From positions 1 to 64,000 of the forward strand of contig CAJMLN010000001.1 in the NCBI GenBank assembly GCA_905214315.1: DNA of 64,000 nucleotides, given 5' to 3'. Within the stretch, counting starts at the first letter, position 1. Every line of letters starts with the position of its first letter. Origin of the DNA: an uncultured bacterium (GTDB lineage Bacteria > Bacillota > Clostridia > Christensenellales > QALW01). A program made the translations under genes and the position numbers. This document shows positions 7,352-15,347 of this stretch, one piece after another. The notes under the pieces were generated by a model. The model saw only the letters and a list, made by a program, of their open reading frames with translations. It was not told the DNA's origin and searched no databases.

Positions 7352-8248
7352 ATGAGTGATTTTTTCAGCAGCATCGGCCAGGCTTTTTCCAATAGCCTGC
7401 TTGCCAATATTAGCTGGTTTGACGTGCTGGATATCGCCATTATGACGGTGATCATCTATCAGGTGCTGAAATTCTTCAAGCACACCAAGGCCATTCATGT
7501 ACTGAAGGGGCTGGCGCTGCTGATCATTGCGCTGGCTGTAGCCTCTTGGCTGGGGCTACCTACCATCACCTGGATGCTCAGCTCCATTTTTACCTCTGGC
7601 GTTATCATTCTTGTCATCATGTTCCAGCCCGAGCTTCGCCGCGCCTTTGAAAATTTAGGCCGGGGCCACTTTTTTGACAATGTGGAGGAAGAGCTGGACG
7701 CCGAAAAAAACGTCAGCGAGCTGGTAAAGGTTGCTGATAACCTCTCCCGCCGGCGCGTAGGCGCGCTGATGGTGCTGACCCAGAAATCGGATTTAAAGGA
7801 TATCATCGCCACCGGCACAACGCTGGACGCGCAGATTTCAGCCGAGCTGATTGAAAACATTTTTGAACCCAACACGCCCCTGCATGACGGCGCCATGATC
7901 CTGACCGGCTCGCGGGTAGTTGCCGCCGGCTGCTTTCTGCCGCTTTCGGAAAACAACAATATCGAAAAATCCCTGGGCACGCGGCACCGGGCGGCGCTGG
8001 GCATGAGCGAGCAGTCCGACGCGCTGGTGATCGTCGTCAGTGAGGAGACGGGCGTGATCTCCGCGGCGCACGGCGGCAGCTTCCAGCGCTATCTGGATCT
8101 GGAAATGCTGCGCAAGCTGCTGACGGAGACGTATGCCGAACAAACCAAAACAAAAGCGCAGCCTTTATATATAAAGCTATTTACCAAACTCTTCGGGAAA
8201 GGAGATGCTGCCAATGGCACCGACGATTCAGCAGGGGCAGAAGAATAA
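7352..8248 (+). CDS. cdaA: Diadenylate cyclase CdaA
   Basis: CdaA is a membrane-bound enzyme making cyclic di-AMP from two ATP, an essential signal for potassium and osmotic balance and wall integrity. About three N-terminal transmembrane helices are followed by a DAC (DisA_N) domain. Catalytic motifs are seen as DGA (D179 in LHDGAMI) and RHR (R211-R213 in GTRHRAALG). The frame is open further upstream, but ATG 7352 follows GAGG at proper distance and gives the usual start before the first helix (298 residues). It overlaps cdaR by 35 bases, the common cdaA-cdaR pairing. glmM, often third in this operon, is absent here. Confidence 0.95.
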   Translation: MSDFFSSIGQAFSNSLLANISWFDVLDIAIMTVIIYQVLKFFKHTKAIHVLKGLALLIIALAVASWLGLPTITWMLSSIFTSGVIILVIMFQPELRRAFENLGRGHFFDNVEEELDAEKNVSELVKVADNLSRRRVGALMVLTQKSDLKDIIATGTTLDAQISAELIENIFEPNTPLHDGAMILTGSRVVAAGCFLPLSENNNIEKSLGTRHRAALGMSEQSDALVIVVSEETGVISAAHGGSFQRYLDLEMLRKLLTETYAEQTKTKAQPLYIKLFTKLFGKGDAANGTDDSAGAEE

Positions 8249-9527
8249 AAAATCCCCGCGGCCGCTGCGATCCTATTTAACAAACAACATGGTGCTTAAG
8301 ATCCTGGCCCTTGTGTTCGCAGTTATTCTATGGAATTTCGTTATTACGGAAACTAACCCGGCACGCACAAAAAACATTACGGAAATCACCGTTACCGCCA
8401 GCGGTGCTGACGAGCTGGCCTCCCGCGGGCTGATTCCGCGGGACGATCTTACCGCCAACCCCATTACCGTTACGGTAAAGGTGAGCGTAGCCCATTCGGA
8501 CTATAAATTCATCAATGAAAATGCGATTTCCGCCAGCATTGATCTGACAAAGGTCACCAAGGAGGGTGCTAACAGCCTTCCGGTTATCATCTCCTTTAAT
8601 AATATCGGGGACGTAAGCCTGGTTTCTGTCACCCCTGCCAGTGTGAACCTGACGATTGACAAACTGGTTTCCAGGGATGTGCCGGTAAGCATCCGCACTG
8701 CGGGTGAGCTGGCTCCGAATCTGATTTCCCTGCACCCGGAATATCCCGAAACCGTTTCGATCACCGGTGCCGCCTACTACGTGGATCGCATCGCCAGTGC
8801 TGTAGTGGATGTGGACCTTGCCTCCTTAAACGACGGTGATATTGTCTCCTCGATTTGCCATTTTGAGGATGAAAGCGGCAACACCATCCGCTTTAACGGC
8901 ATACGTATTACGGCCGATATGGATATCCAAACAGTCAAAGAGGTTCCCGTCAGCCTTGAAAACGCGGTAGAAAACACTGATCTTTTGGCCAAAGGCTATC
9001 AATTCAACGGCATTACCGCGGAAAAAGTCCGCATTTGCGGCCATAAGGATGCGGTAGAAAGGATTTCCTCCGTCTCCCCCGTTCCGGTGGATCTGACCGG
9101 GAAGGACGCCGCCTTTACCGAGGCGCCGCTCACCTTTAATCTTCCCGAAGGAATCTCCCTGGTGCCGGGGCAGGAGCCGACGGCACAGATTGACATCATC
9201 GAAGCGCAGCAAAGCGTTACCGTGGAGCGGTCCATCACCGTATCCGGCCTGACGCCCGGGCTGACCGCCAGCATTTCCAACGGCTCTGTAACCCGCCGGA
9301 TTACCGCCGACGGCGTCATCAATCTGACCGCTACCGTAACCCTGACCGGACCGGCCTCCAGTTTGAACGAAATCAATCAAAACGACGTAATCGTCCGCCT
9401 CTCTCTTTTGCAGAAGGAAGCCGGCACTTACGATCTCCAGCCGGTTATCGTCCTGAGTTCGGCTTTAGGCACAGAGATTACCGCGCAGCTGATCTCCCCT
9501 TCTCAGCTTTCGGTAACGATACGCTAA
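8214..9527 (+). CDS. cdaR: CdaA regulatory protein CdaR (YbbR domains)
   Basis: CdaR is a membrane-anchored extracytoplasmic protein that binds and modulates CdaA. One transmembrane helix near residues 25-45 (LKILALVFAVILWNFVI) is followed by about four YbbR repeats of some 80 residues. They are recognisable by recurrent V-P-V beta strands such as RDVPVSI, KEVPVSL and SPVPVDL. An ATG nine bases upstream (8205) abuts the GGAAAGGAG ribosome site too closely, so ATG 8214 is preferred (437 residues). The ribosome site lies inside the end of cdaA, so translation is probably coupled. Confidence 0.92.
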   Translation: MAPTIQQGQKNKKSPRPLRSYLTNNMVLKILALVFAVILWNFVITETNPARTKNITEITVTASGADELASRGLIPRDDLTANPITVTVKVSVAHSDYKFINENAISASIDLTKVTKEGANSLPVIISFNNIGDVSLVSVTPASVNLTIDKLVSRDVPVSIRTAGELAPNLISLHPEYPETVSITGAAYYVDRIASAVVDVDLASLNDGDIVSSICHFEDESGNTIRFNGIRITADMDIQTVKEVPVSLENAVENTDLLAKGYQFNGITAEKVRICGHKDAVERISSVSPVPVDLTGKDAAFTEAPLTFNLPEGISLVPGQEPTAQIDIIEAQQSVTVERSITVSGLTPGLTASISNGSVTRRITADGVINLTATVTLTGPASSLNEINQNDVIVRLSLLQKEAGTYDLQPVIVLSSALGTEITAQLISPSQLSVTIR

Positions 9528-9579
9528 GCTCCCATGCAGGGCCGTTTTAAACAAACAGTCCTTAATAACAGAGGAAAAT

Positions 9580-10704
9580 ATGGAAAAACAACTGACCGCA
9601 TTTCTTGACAGCTTTTTAAAAATGGGCGTTCCCGGCTACGACTGCACCGTCTATAAAAACGGCCGCTGTATCTACCGGCATCAGAACGGATATGCCAGCT
9701 TAGAGGACAAGCTCCCCTTTACCGGCAGGGAGCGCTACAATGTATACTCCGCCTCCAAGCCGCTTACCTGCGCGGCGGCGATGCAGCTGTATGAAAAAAA
9801 GCTCTTTTCCCTAAAAGATCCGTTATCCGAATATATGCCTGAATTTGCGCATATGACGGTGCAGACATCAAGCGGACTGCAAAAAGCAGAAAAACCCATT
9901 CTCATACAGGACCTGTTTCAAATGACGGCCGGATTCGGGTATGATCCCTGCTGCGAAGCCCTGCAAAGGGCAAAAAGGGCTACCGGCGGCAGATGCCCCA
10001 CGCGGGAGACCGTGGCCTATCTGGCGCAGGAGCCGCTGCTGTTTGAACCGGGCGCGCACTGGAGCTACGGTTTTGAGCACGATGTGCTGGCCGGGCTGAT
10101 TGAAGTGCTGACCGGAAAAAAATTCGGGCAGTATGTAAAGCAGAATATTTTCGATCCGCTGGGAATGCGCCGTTCCACCTTTCTGCTGCCGGAAGAGGAG
10201 CTGGACACCATTGCGCCCCAGTATTGCTTCAGCAACGAAAAAAACGCGCCGGTAAACTGCGGCAAGCACATCCAGCGCTATAAATTAGGCAGCGAATACG
10301 AAAGCGGCGGCGCGGGCTGTATTTCCACAGCGGAGGACTACATCCTCTTTTTAGAGGCGCTGCGCAAAGGCGACAGCATTTTAAAGAAGGAAACCATCCG
10401 CCTGATGCAGACGGATCGCCTGAACGAGATTACCCACAGGGATTTCTGGCATCCCGACTACGGCTACGGCCTGGGGCTGCGCTGCCCGAAAAAGGGCTGT
10501 ATTCCCACGGACTTCGGCTGGGCCGGGGCGGTGGGCATCTTTTTGGCGGTGGATCCGGTCACGCAGGTCAGCGTATTCCACGCCCAGCATCTCCTCAACC
10601 CGCCCAACAACGGCATCAAGCATCAGATCATCCGCATTGTCAACAATACTGTTTCAGGCTCAGAAGAAATCGCCGACGGAGAACGCAGGCTGTTTGCCCG
10701 ATAA
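9580..10704 (+). CDS. Serine hydrolase of the beta-lactamase/class C esterase family
   Basis: This 374-residue penicillin-binding-protein-like hydrolase has the acyl-enzyme SxxK motif S57-A-S-K60 and a second-motif tyrosine Y163 in WSYGFEH. Where the family usually has YxN this protein has YGF, so the Asn is not conserved. No signal peptide is visible, which argues for a cytoplasmic esterase or peptidase rather than a secreted beta-lactamase. An antibiotic-resistance role is therefore not supported. The ATG follows AGAGGAAAAT. It starts about 50 bp after cdaR on the same strand and is ended by a strong terminator, so it may share the cdaA-cdaR transcript. Confidence 0.82.
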   Translation: MEKQLTAFLDSFLKMGVPGYDCTVYKNGRCIYRHQNGYASLEDKLPFTGRERYNVYSASKPLTCAAAMQLYEKKLFSLKDPLSEYMPEFAHMTVQTSSGLQKAEKPILIQDLFQMTAGFGYDPCCEALQRAKRATGGRCPTRETVAYLAQEPLLFEPGAHWSYGFEHDVLAGLIEVLTGKKFGQYVKQNIFDPLGMRRSTFLLPEEELDTIAPQYCFSNEKNAPVNCGKHIQRYKLGSEYESGGAGCISTAEDYILFLEALRKGDSILKKETIRLMQTDRLNEITHRDFWHPDYGYGLGLRCPKKGCIPTDFGWAGAVGIFLAVDPVTQVSVFHAQHLLNPPNNGIKHQIIRIVNNTVSGSEEIADGERRLFAR

Positions 10705-10707
10705 AAA

Positions 10708-10734
10708 AAGAACGGATTTTCTCCGTTCTTTTCT
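10708..10734 (+). terminator. Intrinsic terminator after the serine hydrolase
   Basis: AAGAACGGA, short loop, TCCGTTCTT followed by TTC. A 9-bp perfect stem directly behind the stop codon; the T run is partly in the stem. Confidence 0.75.
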
Positions 10735-10782
10735 GCTTTCCTCTGCCGTCCGTCTTTATGATTTTATTCGGCATTCCTGCGC

Positions 10783-11710
10783 CTATCCCCTCGTCATACT
10801 GCTGGGAATCGCCATTATCCAAGATTGAAATTCTGTTGTTTCCTCTCCCGAATAAGCCGTTCCTTCAAAAATATAGCAGGGCAGAATATGCGTTCCGGGG
10901 TCCTCGCCACCTCCCGTATCATAGTAGCCCAACTGCACATCATCCAGAATAATTTTATTAATTTCACCTATCGTAAGGTCTTCAAAGCTATTGTTTGCAT
11001 ATTCGCTTCGAATTAATGAATAGGCTTCCTCAAAATCAAGCGCAGCAACGGTTCGGTCAAACGTGTAATCGGAATACCTGGAATGAATTGTCAACAACCC
11101 CTGATTATCATTATTCCGTACGTATGAAAGAATTTCCGTATACCGTATAACCGTCTATCTCCCGATAAAAACTCGGTCCAAGGCTAAGAGTGATTTCTGT
11201 TTCTCCATCTGATCTTCTTCTACCGCTCTTGCCACCTTGATAAAAATTATCCGGCATCAACCCAAGCTCTGTTAAATCCTTTTCTGCAATAGGAATTAAT
11301 TCTTCCAGCGTAAAGTTTATAGGCTCTCTTGGATCTCTTGTATAACGAAACGAATAAGAGCCATCCGAATATACTGTAAGTTCTTTATCAGCGGTTTGAT
11401 ATTCTGTGCTATCTGTATACTCCACAATATCATAATCTTCCATCCCAAAAACTTCTAAAAGATAATTCTTATGTCGAATCATTTTTCGTGAAACGATCTT
11501 ATAAATATTTAATTCTTTGCCGAAAATTTCTTCTATTTTTTCCTGCGGAATTTGATTTTCAATCGTTTCCGATAAAGTATAACGAATATCCTCCGGAAAT
11601 ACAATAGGTGCAATTTTATTGTTATGATTTATCAAGAAAACGCCGCTTACCGCCACACAAACCAACAGAGCAACCGCTCCGCCTATTATTAAAATTTTTT
11701 TATTCATCAT
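10783..11710 (-). pseudogene. Frameshifted paralogue of the secreted protein at 11765-12694
   Basis: The two halves of one protein lie in different frames. From ATG 11710 (good AGGAGG site) 199 residues are read up to a TAA at 11113-11111. The continuation, GLLTIHSRYSDY to the C-terminal SMTRG, follows one frame over, to 10783. Aligned to the intact neighbour (AEYDSEGLLGIDSMYSDY), the break is an extra base. Four bases, TAAT (11113-11110), stand where the neighbour has one Tyr codon, creating the stop. The protein begins with a membrane/signal segment (KKILIIGGAVALLVCVAVSGVFLI). The DNA is AT-richer than its surroundings. Whether this is a true pseudogene, programmed frameshifting or an assembly error cannot be told from the sequence. 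Function unknown. Confidence 0.75.
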
Positions 11711-11764
11711 TTACTTTTCCTCCCTTCAACCCAACATTCTAAAAACAAGGCAAATTCCTGCGCC

Positions 11765-12694
11765 TTATCCCCTCGTCATGCTGCGGGGAACCGCCATTAC
11801 CGTGGCTCGGAAATCCGTCGTTTCCTCTCCCACATAGGCCACCCCTTTAAAAACGTAGCACGGCAGAACATGCGTGCCCCCGCCGTTATACGTTCTTGTA
11901 TCAAAATAAACCAGCTCCGCGCTGTCTATCACAACATTATCCGGCGTTTCCCATATATCCGCCTCATAGCTGATGTCTGCTTTGTTCGTCTTTACAATGG
12001 CGCAGGCCTTTTCAAAACTGACGGTGGGAACAATCCTGTCCGGTTTATAATCCGAATACATGGAATCAATGCCCAAAAGACCCTCGCTGTCATATTCTGC
12101 ATGAATATAAGCGCTGCCGTACACTTCGTATCCGTCTATCCTGCGGTAAAAAGTCGGCCCCATGCTGACAACGGTGCTTTGTCCGTCTCCGGATACTATG
12201 TGTTTTGAAGATCCGCCGGGATAAAAATCTTCCGGAAGCAGGCCGCGGCTTCTTAAATCCTCCCCGGCGCGCGTTTTCAATGTTTCCAGGGAAACGGTCA
12301 TCGCCTGGCTTGAGCGCATCCGCGTAAAGGAAAACGAAAATGCGCCGTCCTTATAGACGATAAGTTCTTTATCTCCGGTTGTATACGCGGCGGCCGCGTC
12401 GCCGGTGCTCTTCATCGGACGGGCGTCCTCCATTGCAAAGGTTTTCAGCAATTTTTCATCGTATCCCTTTTTCCGGCGGGAAACAAAGGTATAAATTTTC
12501 CGTCTGTGGCCGAAGACGGCTTCCACCGTTTCCGGCGAAAGCCGGTATTCCACATTTTCCGGAATCGGGCACGGTCCGGCCACCTCCAAAAACCGAATGG
12601 CCCGGATCTCTTTGGCGCAGCAGAGGAATCCTGCGCTCAGCACAACACACAGCAGCAAAAAGACAACGGCGCAGGAGAAAAGTTTGTTTTTCAT
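11765..12694 (-). CDS. Secreted or membrane-anchored protein of unknown function
   Basis: This 309-residue protein has an N-terminal hydrophobic anchor or signal (LFSCAVVFLLLCVVLSAGFLCC) and an extracellular remainder. I do not recognise the family. The frameshifted gene downstream is a clear paralogue with the same architecture. Shared segments include GP(T/S)FYR.IDGY.VYG, GTH(V/I)LPCY(V/I)F.G.AY.GEETT(D/E)F and the final SMTRG, so the conserved unit is the C-terminal half. This looks like tandem duplication. It is read away from the sensor kinase gene, and the two share an intergenic region of about 170 bp. A link to that kinase as an external sensor partner is only a possibility. Confidence 0.72.
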   Translation of the reverse strand: MKNKLFSCAVVFLLLCVVLSAGFLCCAKEIRAIRFLEVAGPCPIPENVEYRLSPETVEAVFGHRRKIYTFVSRRKKGYDEKLLKTFAMEDARPMKSTGDAAAAYTTGDKELIVYKDGAFSFSFTRMRSSQAMTVSLETLKTRAGEDLRSRGLLPEDFYPGGSSKHIVSGDGQSTVVSMGPTFYRRIDGYEVYGSAYIHAEYDSEGLLGIDSMYSDYKPDRIVPTVSFEKACAIVKTNKADISYEADIWETPDNVVIDSAELVYFDTRTYNGGGTHVLPCYVFKGVAYVGEETTDFRATVMAVPRSMTRG

Positions 12695-12813
12695 CGCTTT
12701 TTCTCCTTTTTCTTTTTTGGCAGTATAAAATAGGTGATTCTTTTTTTATTATACTATATCTTTTCTCTTTTTCAAATACAAAAATCCCCAAAAACACTCT
12801 CTTTGCAAATCCC

Positions 12814-12842
12814 TTGCCGTATGCACAAAAAATGTGTATACT
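12814..12842 (+). promoter_or_regulatory. Promoter of the sensor kinase gene
   Basis: TTGCCG, 17-nt spacer, TATACT, about 26 bp upstream of the start codon, with GGGGGAGGAA as the ribosome site. Confidence 0.6.
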
Positions 12843-12867
12843 GATGTTATAGGGGGAGGAATATTTT

Positions 12868-14526
12868 ATGACCGAAAAAATCTTCCGAAGCATTCTGCTG
12901 GTATCCATGACGGCGCTGCTACTGTGCGTCGTCCTGGTTTTGGGATTTCTCTACAGCCACTTTAACGATCAGCTGGCGGAGGAAATGCAGAACGAGCTGG
13001 CGTTTATCGCCTCCGGCCTGGAGGCCTCGGGCAAAGAATATTTAGCCGGTGTTTCCAGCCAAAACCAAATCGTATGGCTCGCGCCCGATGGTGCGGTGCT
13101 CTACAGCTCCGGAGACGCCGGCGATTTTTCACAGAATTCTGAGGTCCGCAGCGCCCTTGAAACCGGCTTCGGACTGCAGGAATATACCATTTCCTTTACC
13201 CAGCGCTCCCTGGCCTGCGCGCAGCGCCTCTCCGACGGCACGGTGGTGCGCCTCTCCAGCCTGCAGTATCCCGCATGGATCCTGGCGCTGAGCATGCTGC
13301 AGCCGCTGATTATTATTATTGCCGTAATTTTTATACTCTCCCTTGCTCTGGCTTTTGCACTTTCCAAAAAGATCGTGCGTCCGATTTTGGAAATTGACCC
13401 GGAAAATCCGCAGCTGGGCAAGGAATACCGGGAGCTTTCGCCCCTATTGCACCGCATCAGCCGCCAGAACCAGCTAATTCAGCGGCAGATGACCGATTTA
13501 AAACGCAAACAGGAGGAATTCCGCGCCATTACCGAAAATATGGCCGAGGGCTTTATTGTAGCCGGAAAATCGGGGGAAATTCTGCTCTACAACTCCAGCG
13601 CCCTGCTGATGCTTGGGCTTGGCGGTACAGCGCCCGGCGACAGTATTTTCACCTTAAGCCGGAACGCCATTTTCAACCGCGCCGCCCGGGAGGCCATGCA
13701 GGGGCGGCACTGTCAGGAGGAATTTGAAGAAAACAATCGCGTATATCAGCTCTTTGCCAACCCGGTGACCGTAGATAAAGCGCTTTCCGGTGCAGTGATC
13801 ATGCTGCTGGATATCACCGAACGAGAGCAAAGAGAGATCATGCGCAGAGAGTTTACCTCCAACGTGTCCCACGAGCTGAAAACACCGCTGACCTCCATTT
13901 ACGGCATTTCCGAGATCCTGGCCAACGGCCTGGTACGCAGTGAGGATATCCCCCGCTTTGCCAAAAGCATTTACGACGAAACCGGCCGCCTGATCACGCT
14001 GGTCAACGATATCATCAAACTCTCGCAAATGGACGAAAACTCCATTTCGGCACAGAAAGAACCGATCGACCTGCTTGCCGTAGCCCGGCAGGTAACAAAA
14101 CGGCTGCAGAATATCGCTGCAGAAAAGCGGGTCACGCTCTCCTGTGAGGGAACCTCTTCCGTTATCTCCGGCATTCCGGGGATTATTGAAGAAATGATCT
14201 ACAATCTGGCCGATAACGGCATCAAGTACAACACGGAAGACGGCTGGGTCAAAATTACCGCAGGGCAGCGGGATGCCCGGCCCTATCTCACCGTCAGCGA
14301 CAGCGGCATTGGAATCTCTCCCCAGCACATTGACCGGATCTTCGAGCGCTTTTACCGGGTAGATAAAAGCCATTCCAAGCAGGTAGGCGGCACGGGTCTG
14401 GGGCTTTCCATCGTAAAGCACGGCGCTAATTTCCACGGCGCAACGCTTAACGTGCAGAGCACCCCCGGACACGGCACCGCCATTACCATTACATTTCCCA
14501 TACAGAAAGAAGGTATAAAAGTATGA
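12868..14526 (+). CDS. PhoR/WalK-like sensor histidine kinase
   Basis: This 552-residue membrane kinase has TM1 near residues 8-29, an extracellular sensor of about 110 residues, and TM2 near residues 140-170 (LQPLIIIIAVIFILSLALAFAL). A PAS-like domain covers about residues 215-315. The HisKA dimerisation helix has phospho-acceptor H335 in FTSNVSHELKTPL, followed by an ATPase domain with N box (LADNGIKYN), G1 (DSGIGIS) and G2 (GGTGLGLSIVKHG). The layout resembles PhoR (phosphate) or WalK (cell wall). A response regulator normally lies directly upstream, but here the upstream gene is an unrelated, divergent one, so the kinase is locally orphan. The gene ends in a 4-base overlap with a HAD phosphatase. 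A Na/phosphate symporter follows, favouring a PhoR role. Confidence 0.9.
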   Translation: MTEKIFRSILLVSMTALLLCVVLVLGFLYSHFNDQLAEEMQNELAFIASGLEASGKEYLAGVSSQNQIVWLAPDGAVLYSSGDAGDFSQNSEVRSALETGFGLQEYTISFTQRSLACAQRLSDGTVVRLSSLQYPAWILALSMLQPLIIIIAVIFILSLALAFALSKKIVRPILEIDPENPQLGKEYRELSPLLHRISRQNQLIQRQMTDLKRKQEEFRAITENMAEGFIVAGKSGEILLYNSSALLMLGLGGTAPGDSIFTLSRNAIFNRAAREAMQGRHCQEEFEENNRVYQLFANPVTVDKALSGAVIMLLDITEREQREIMRREFTSNVSHELKTPLTSIYGISEILANGLVRSEDIPRFAKSIYDETGRLITLVNDIIKLSQMDENSISAQKEPIDLLAVARQVTKRLQNIAAEKRVTLSCEGTSSVISGIPGIIEEMIYNLADNGIKYNTEDGWVKITAGQRDARPYLTVSDSGIGISPQHIDRIFERFYRVDKSHSKQVGGTGLGLSIVKHGANFHGATLNVQSTPGHGTAITITFPIQKEGIKV

Positions 14527-15257
14527 TACGCACCATATTATTTGATTTAGACGGAACGCTGCTGCCCATGGATCAAGAGGTCTTTACAACGGAATATTTC
14601 CGCCTGCTGACGCAGACGGCCGCCGCCCGCGGCTATGAAGCCAAAAAGCTATGCGATACCACCTGGCGCGGCACCGCCGCCATGGTAAAAAATGACGGAC
14701 AAGCTTGGAATAAAGAAATATTTTGGAATGTTTTCCTTTCCGTTTACGGGCAGGAGGCTGCAAAGGATATCCCTTTTTTTGAAGATTTTTATAAAAATGA
14801 GTTCAACGGCGCGGCGGCCGTCTGCGGAAAAAATCCGCTGGCCGCGCAGACCGTAAAATATGCCCGAGGGCGCGGCTTCCGCGTAGCCCTGGCAACCAAT
14901 CCTCTCTTTCCCGCCGAGGGCACCCGGAACCGCATCCGCTGGGCGGGGCTGCAGCCCGAGGATTTCGAGCTGTATACCACCTACGAAAATTCCCGCTACT
15001 GCAAGCCCAACCCGAACTATTACCGGGATATTGCCGACGCCTTAGGCTGCCGGCCCGAAGAATGTCTGATGGTGGGAAACGACGCCGAAGAAGATATGGC
15101 GGCCCAAAAGCTGGGCATGCAGGTATTTCTGCTGACCGACTGCCTGATCAACAGCAAAAAACAAGATCTTTTGAGTTATCCCAAAGGAGATTTTAACGCG
15201 CTTTTATCCTATATAACGGCACTGCCCGCACTCAAAGACGCCGGCAGGAGAATTTAA
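14523..15257 (+). CDS. HAD-superfamily hydrolase
   Basis: This 244-residue phosphatase has the HAD motif I DLDGTLLP (nucleophile Asp and acid Asp), motif II in VALATNPLF (Thr), a Lys in RYCKPNP and motif IV in MVGNDAEEDM. It resembles YjjG/pyrophosphatase-like subfamily I members with a helical cap. The substrate is unknown. The ATG overlaps the stop of the sensor kinase (ATGA), so it is co-translated with it. An orthophosphate-releasing enzyme between a PhoR-like kinase and a phosphate symporter would make sense, but that is inference. Confidence 0.85.
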   Translation: MIRTILFDLDGTLLPMDQEVFTTEYFRLLTQTAAARGYEAKKLCDTTWRGTAAMVKNDGQAWNKEIFWNVFLSVYGQEAAKDIPFFEDFYKNEFNGAAAVCGKNPLAAQTVKYARGRGFRVALATNPLFPAEGTRNRIRWAGLQPEDFELYTTYENSRYCKPNPNYYRDIADALGCRPEECLMVGNDAEEDMAAQKLGMQVFLLTDCLINSKKQDLLSYPKGDFNALLSYITALPALKDAGRRI

Positions 15258-15270
15258 CGTGGTTTTAACA
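15254..15270. promoter_or_regulatory. Candidate Pho box (TTNACA direct repeats)
   Basis: TTAACG (15254-15259) and TTAACA (15265-15270) are spaced 11 bp apart. A further TTAACA is at 15288-15293. PhoP-type regulators bind TT(A/C/T)ACA repeats at 11-bp period. The position upstream of a Na/phosphate symporter fits, but two good hexamers are a modest signal. Confidence 0.35.
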
Positions 15271-15272
15271 TT

Positions 15273-15307
15273 TTCTACAAGATCGATTTAACATCGATCC
15301 TGTAGAA
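15273..15307. repeat. 15-bp inverted repeat upstream of the Na/Pi symporter
   Basis: TTCTACAAGATCGAT (15273-15287), 5-nt loop TTAAC, ATCGATCCTGTAGAA (15293-15307), with one mismatch. No T run follows, so it is not a standard intrinsic terminator. It may be an operator or an RNA stem in the symporter leader. Confidence 0.7.
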
Positions 15308-15347
15308 TAATGTAAATTGATTTTTATATTTTTCGTCGGAGGCAGAA

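Noticed and set aside
9580..10704. Antibiotic-resistance beta-lactamase
   Set aside because: No signal peptide and the YxN Asn is missing, so it is better called a family serine hydrolase.
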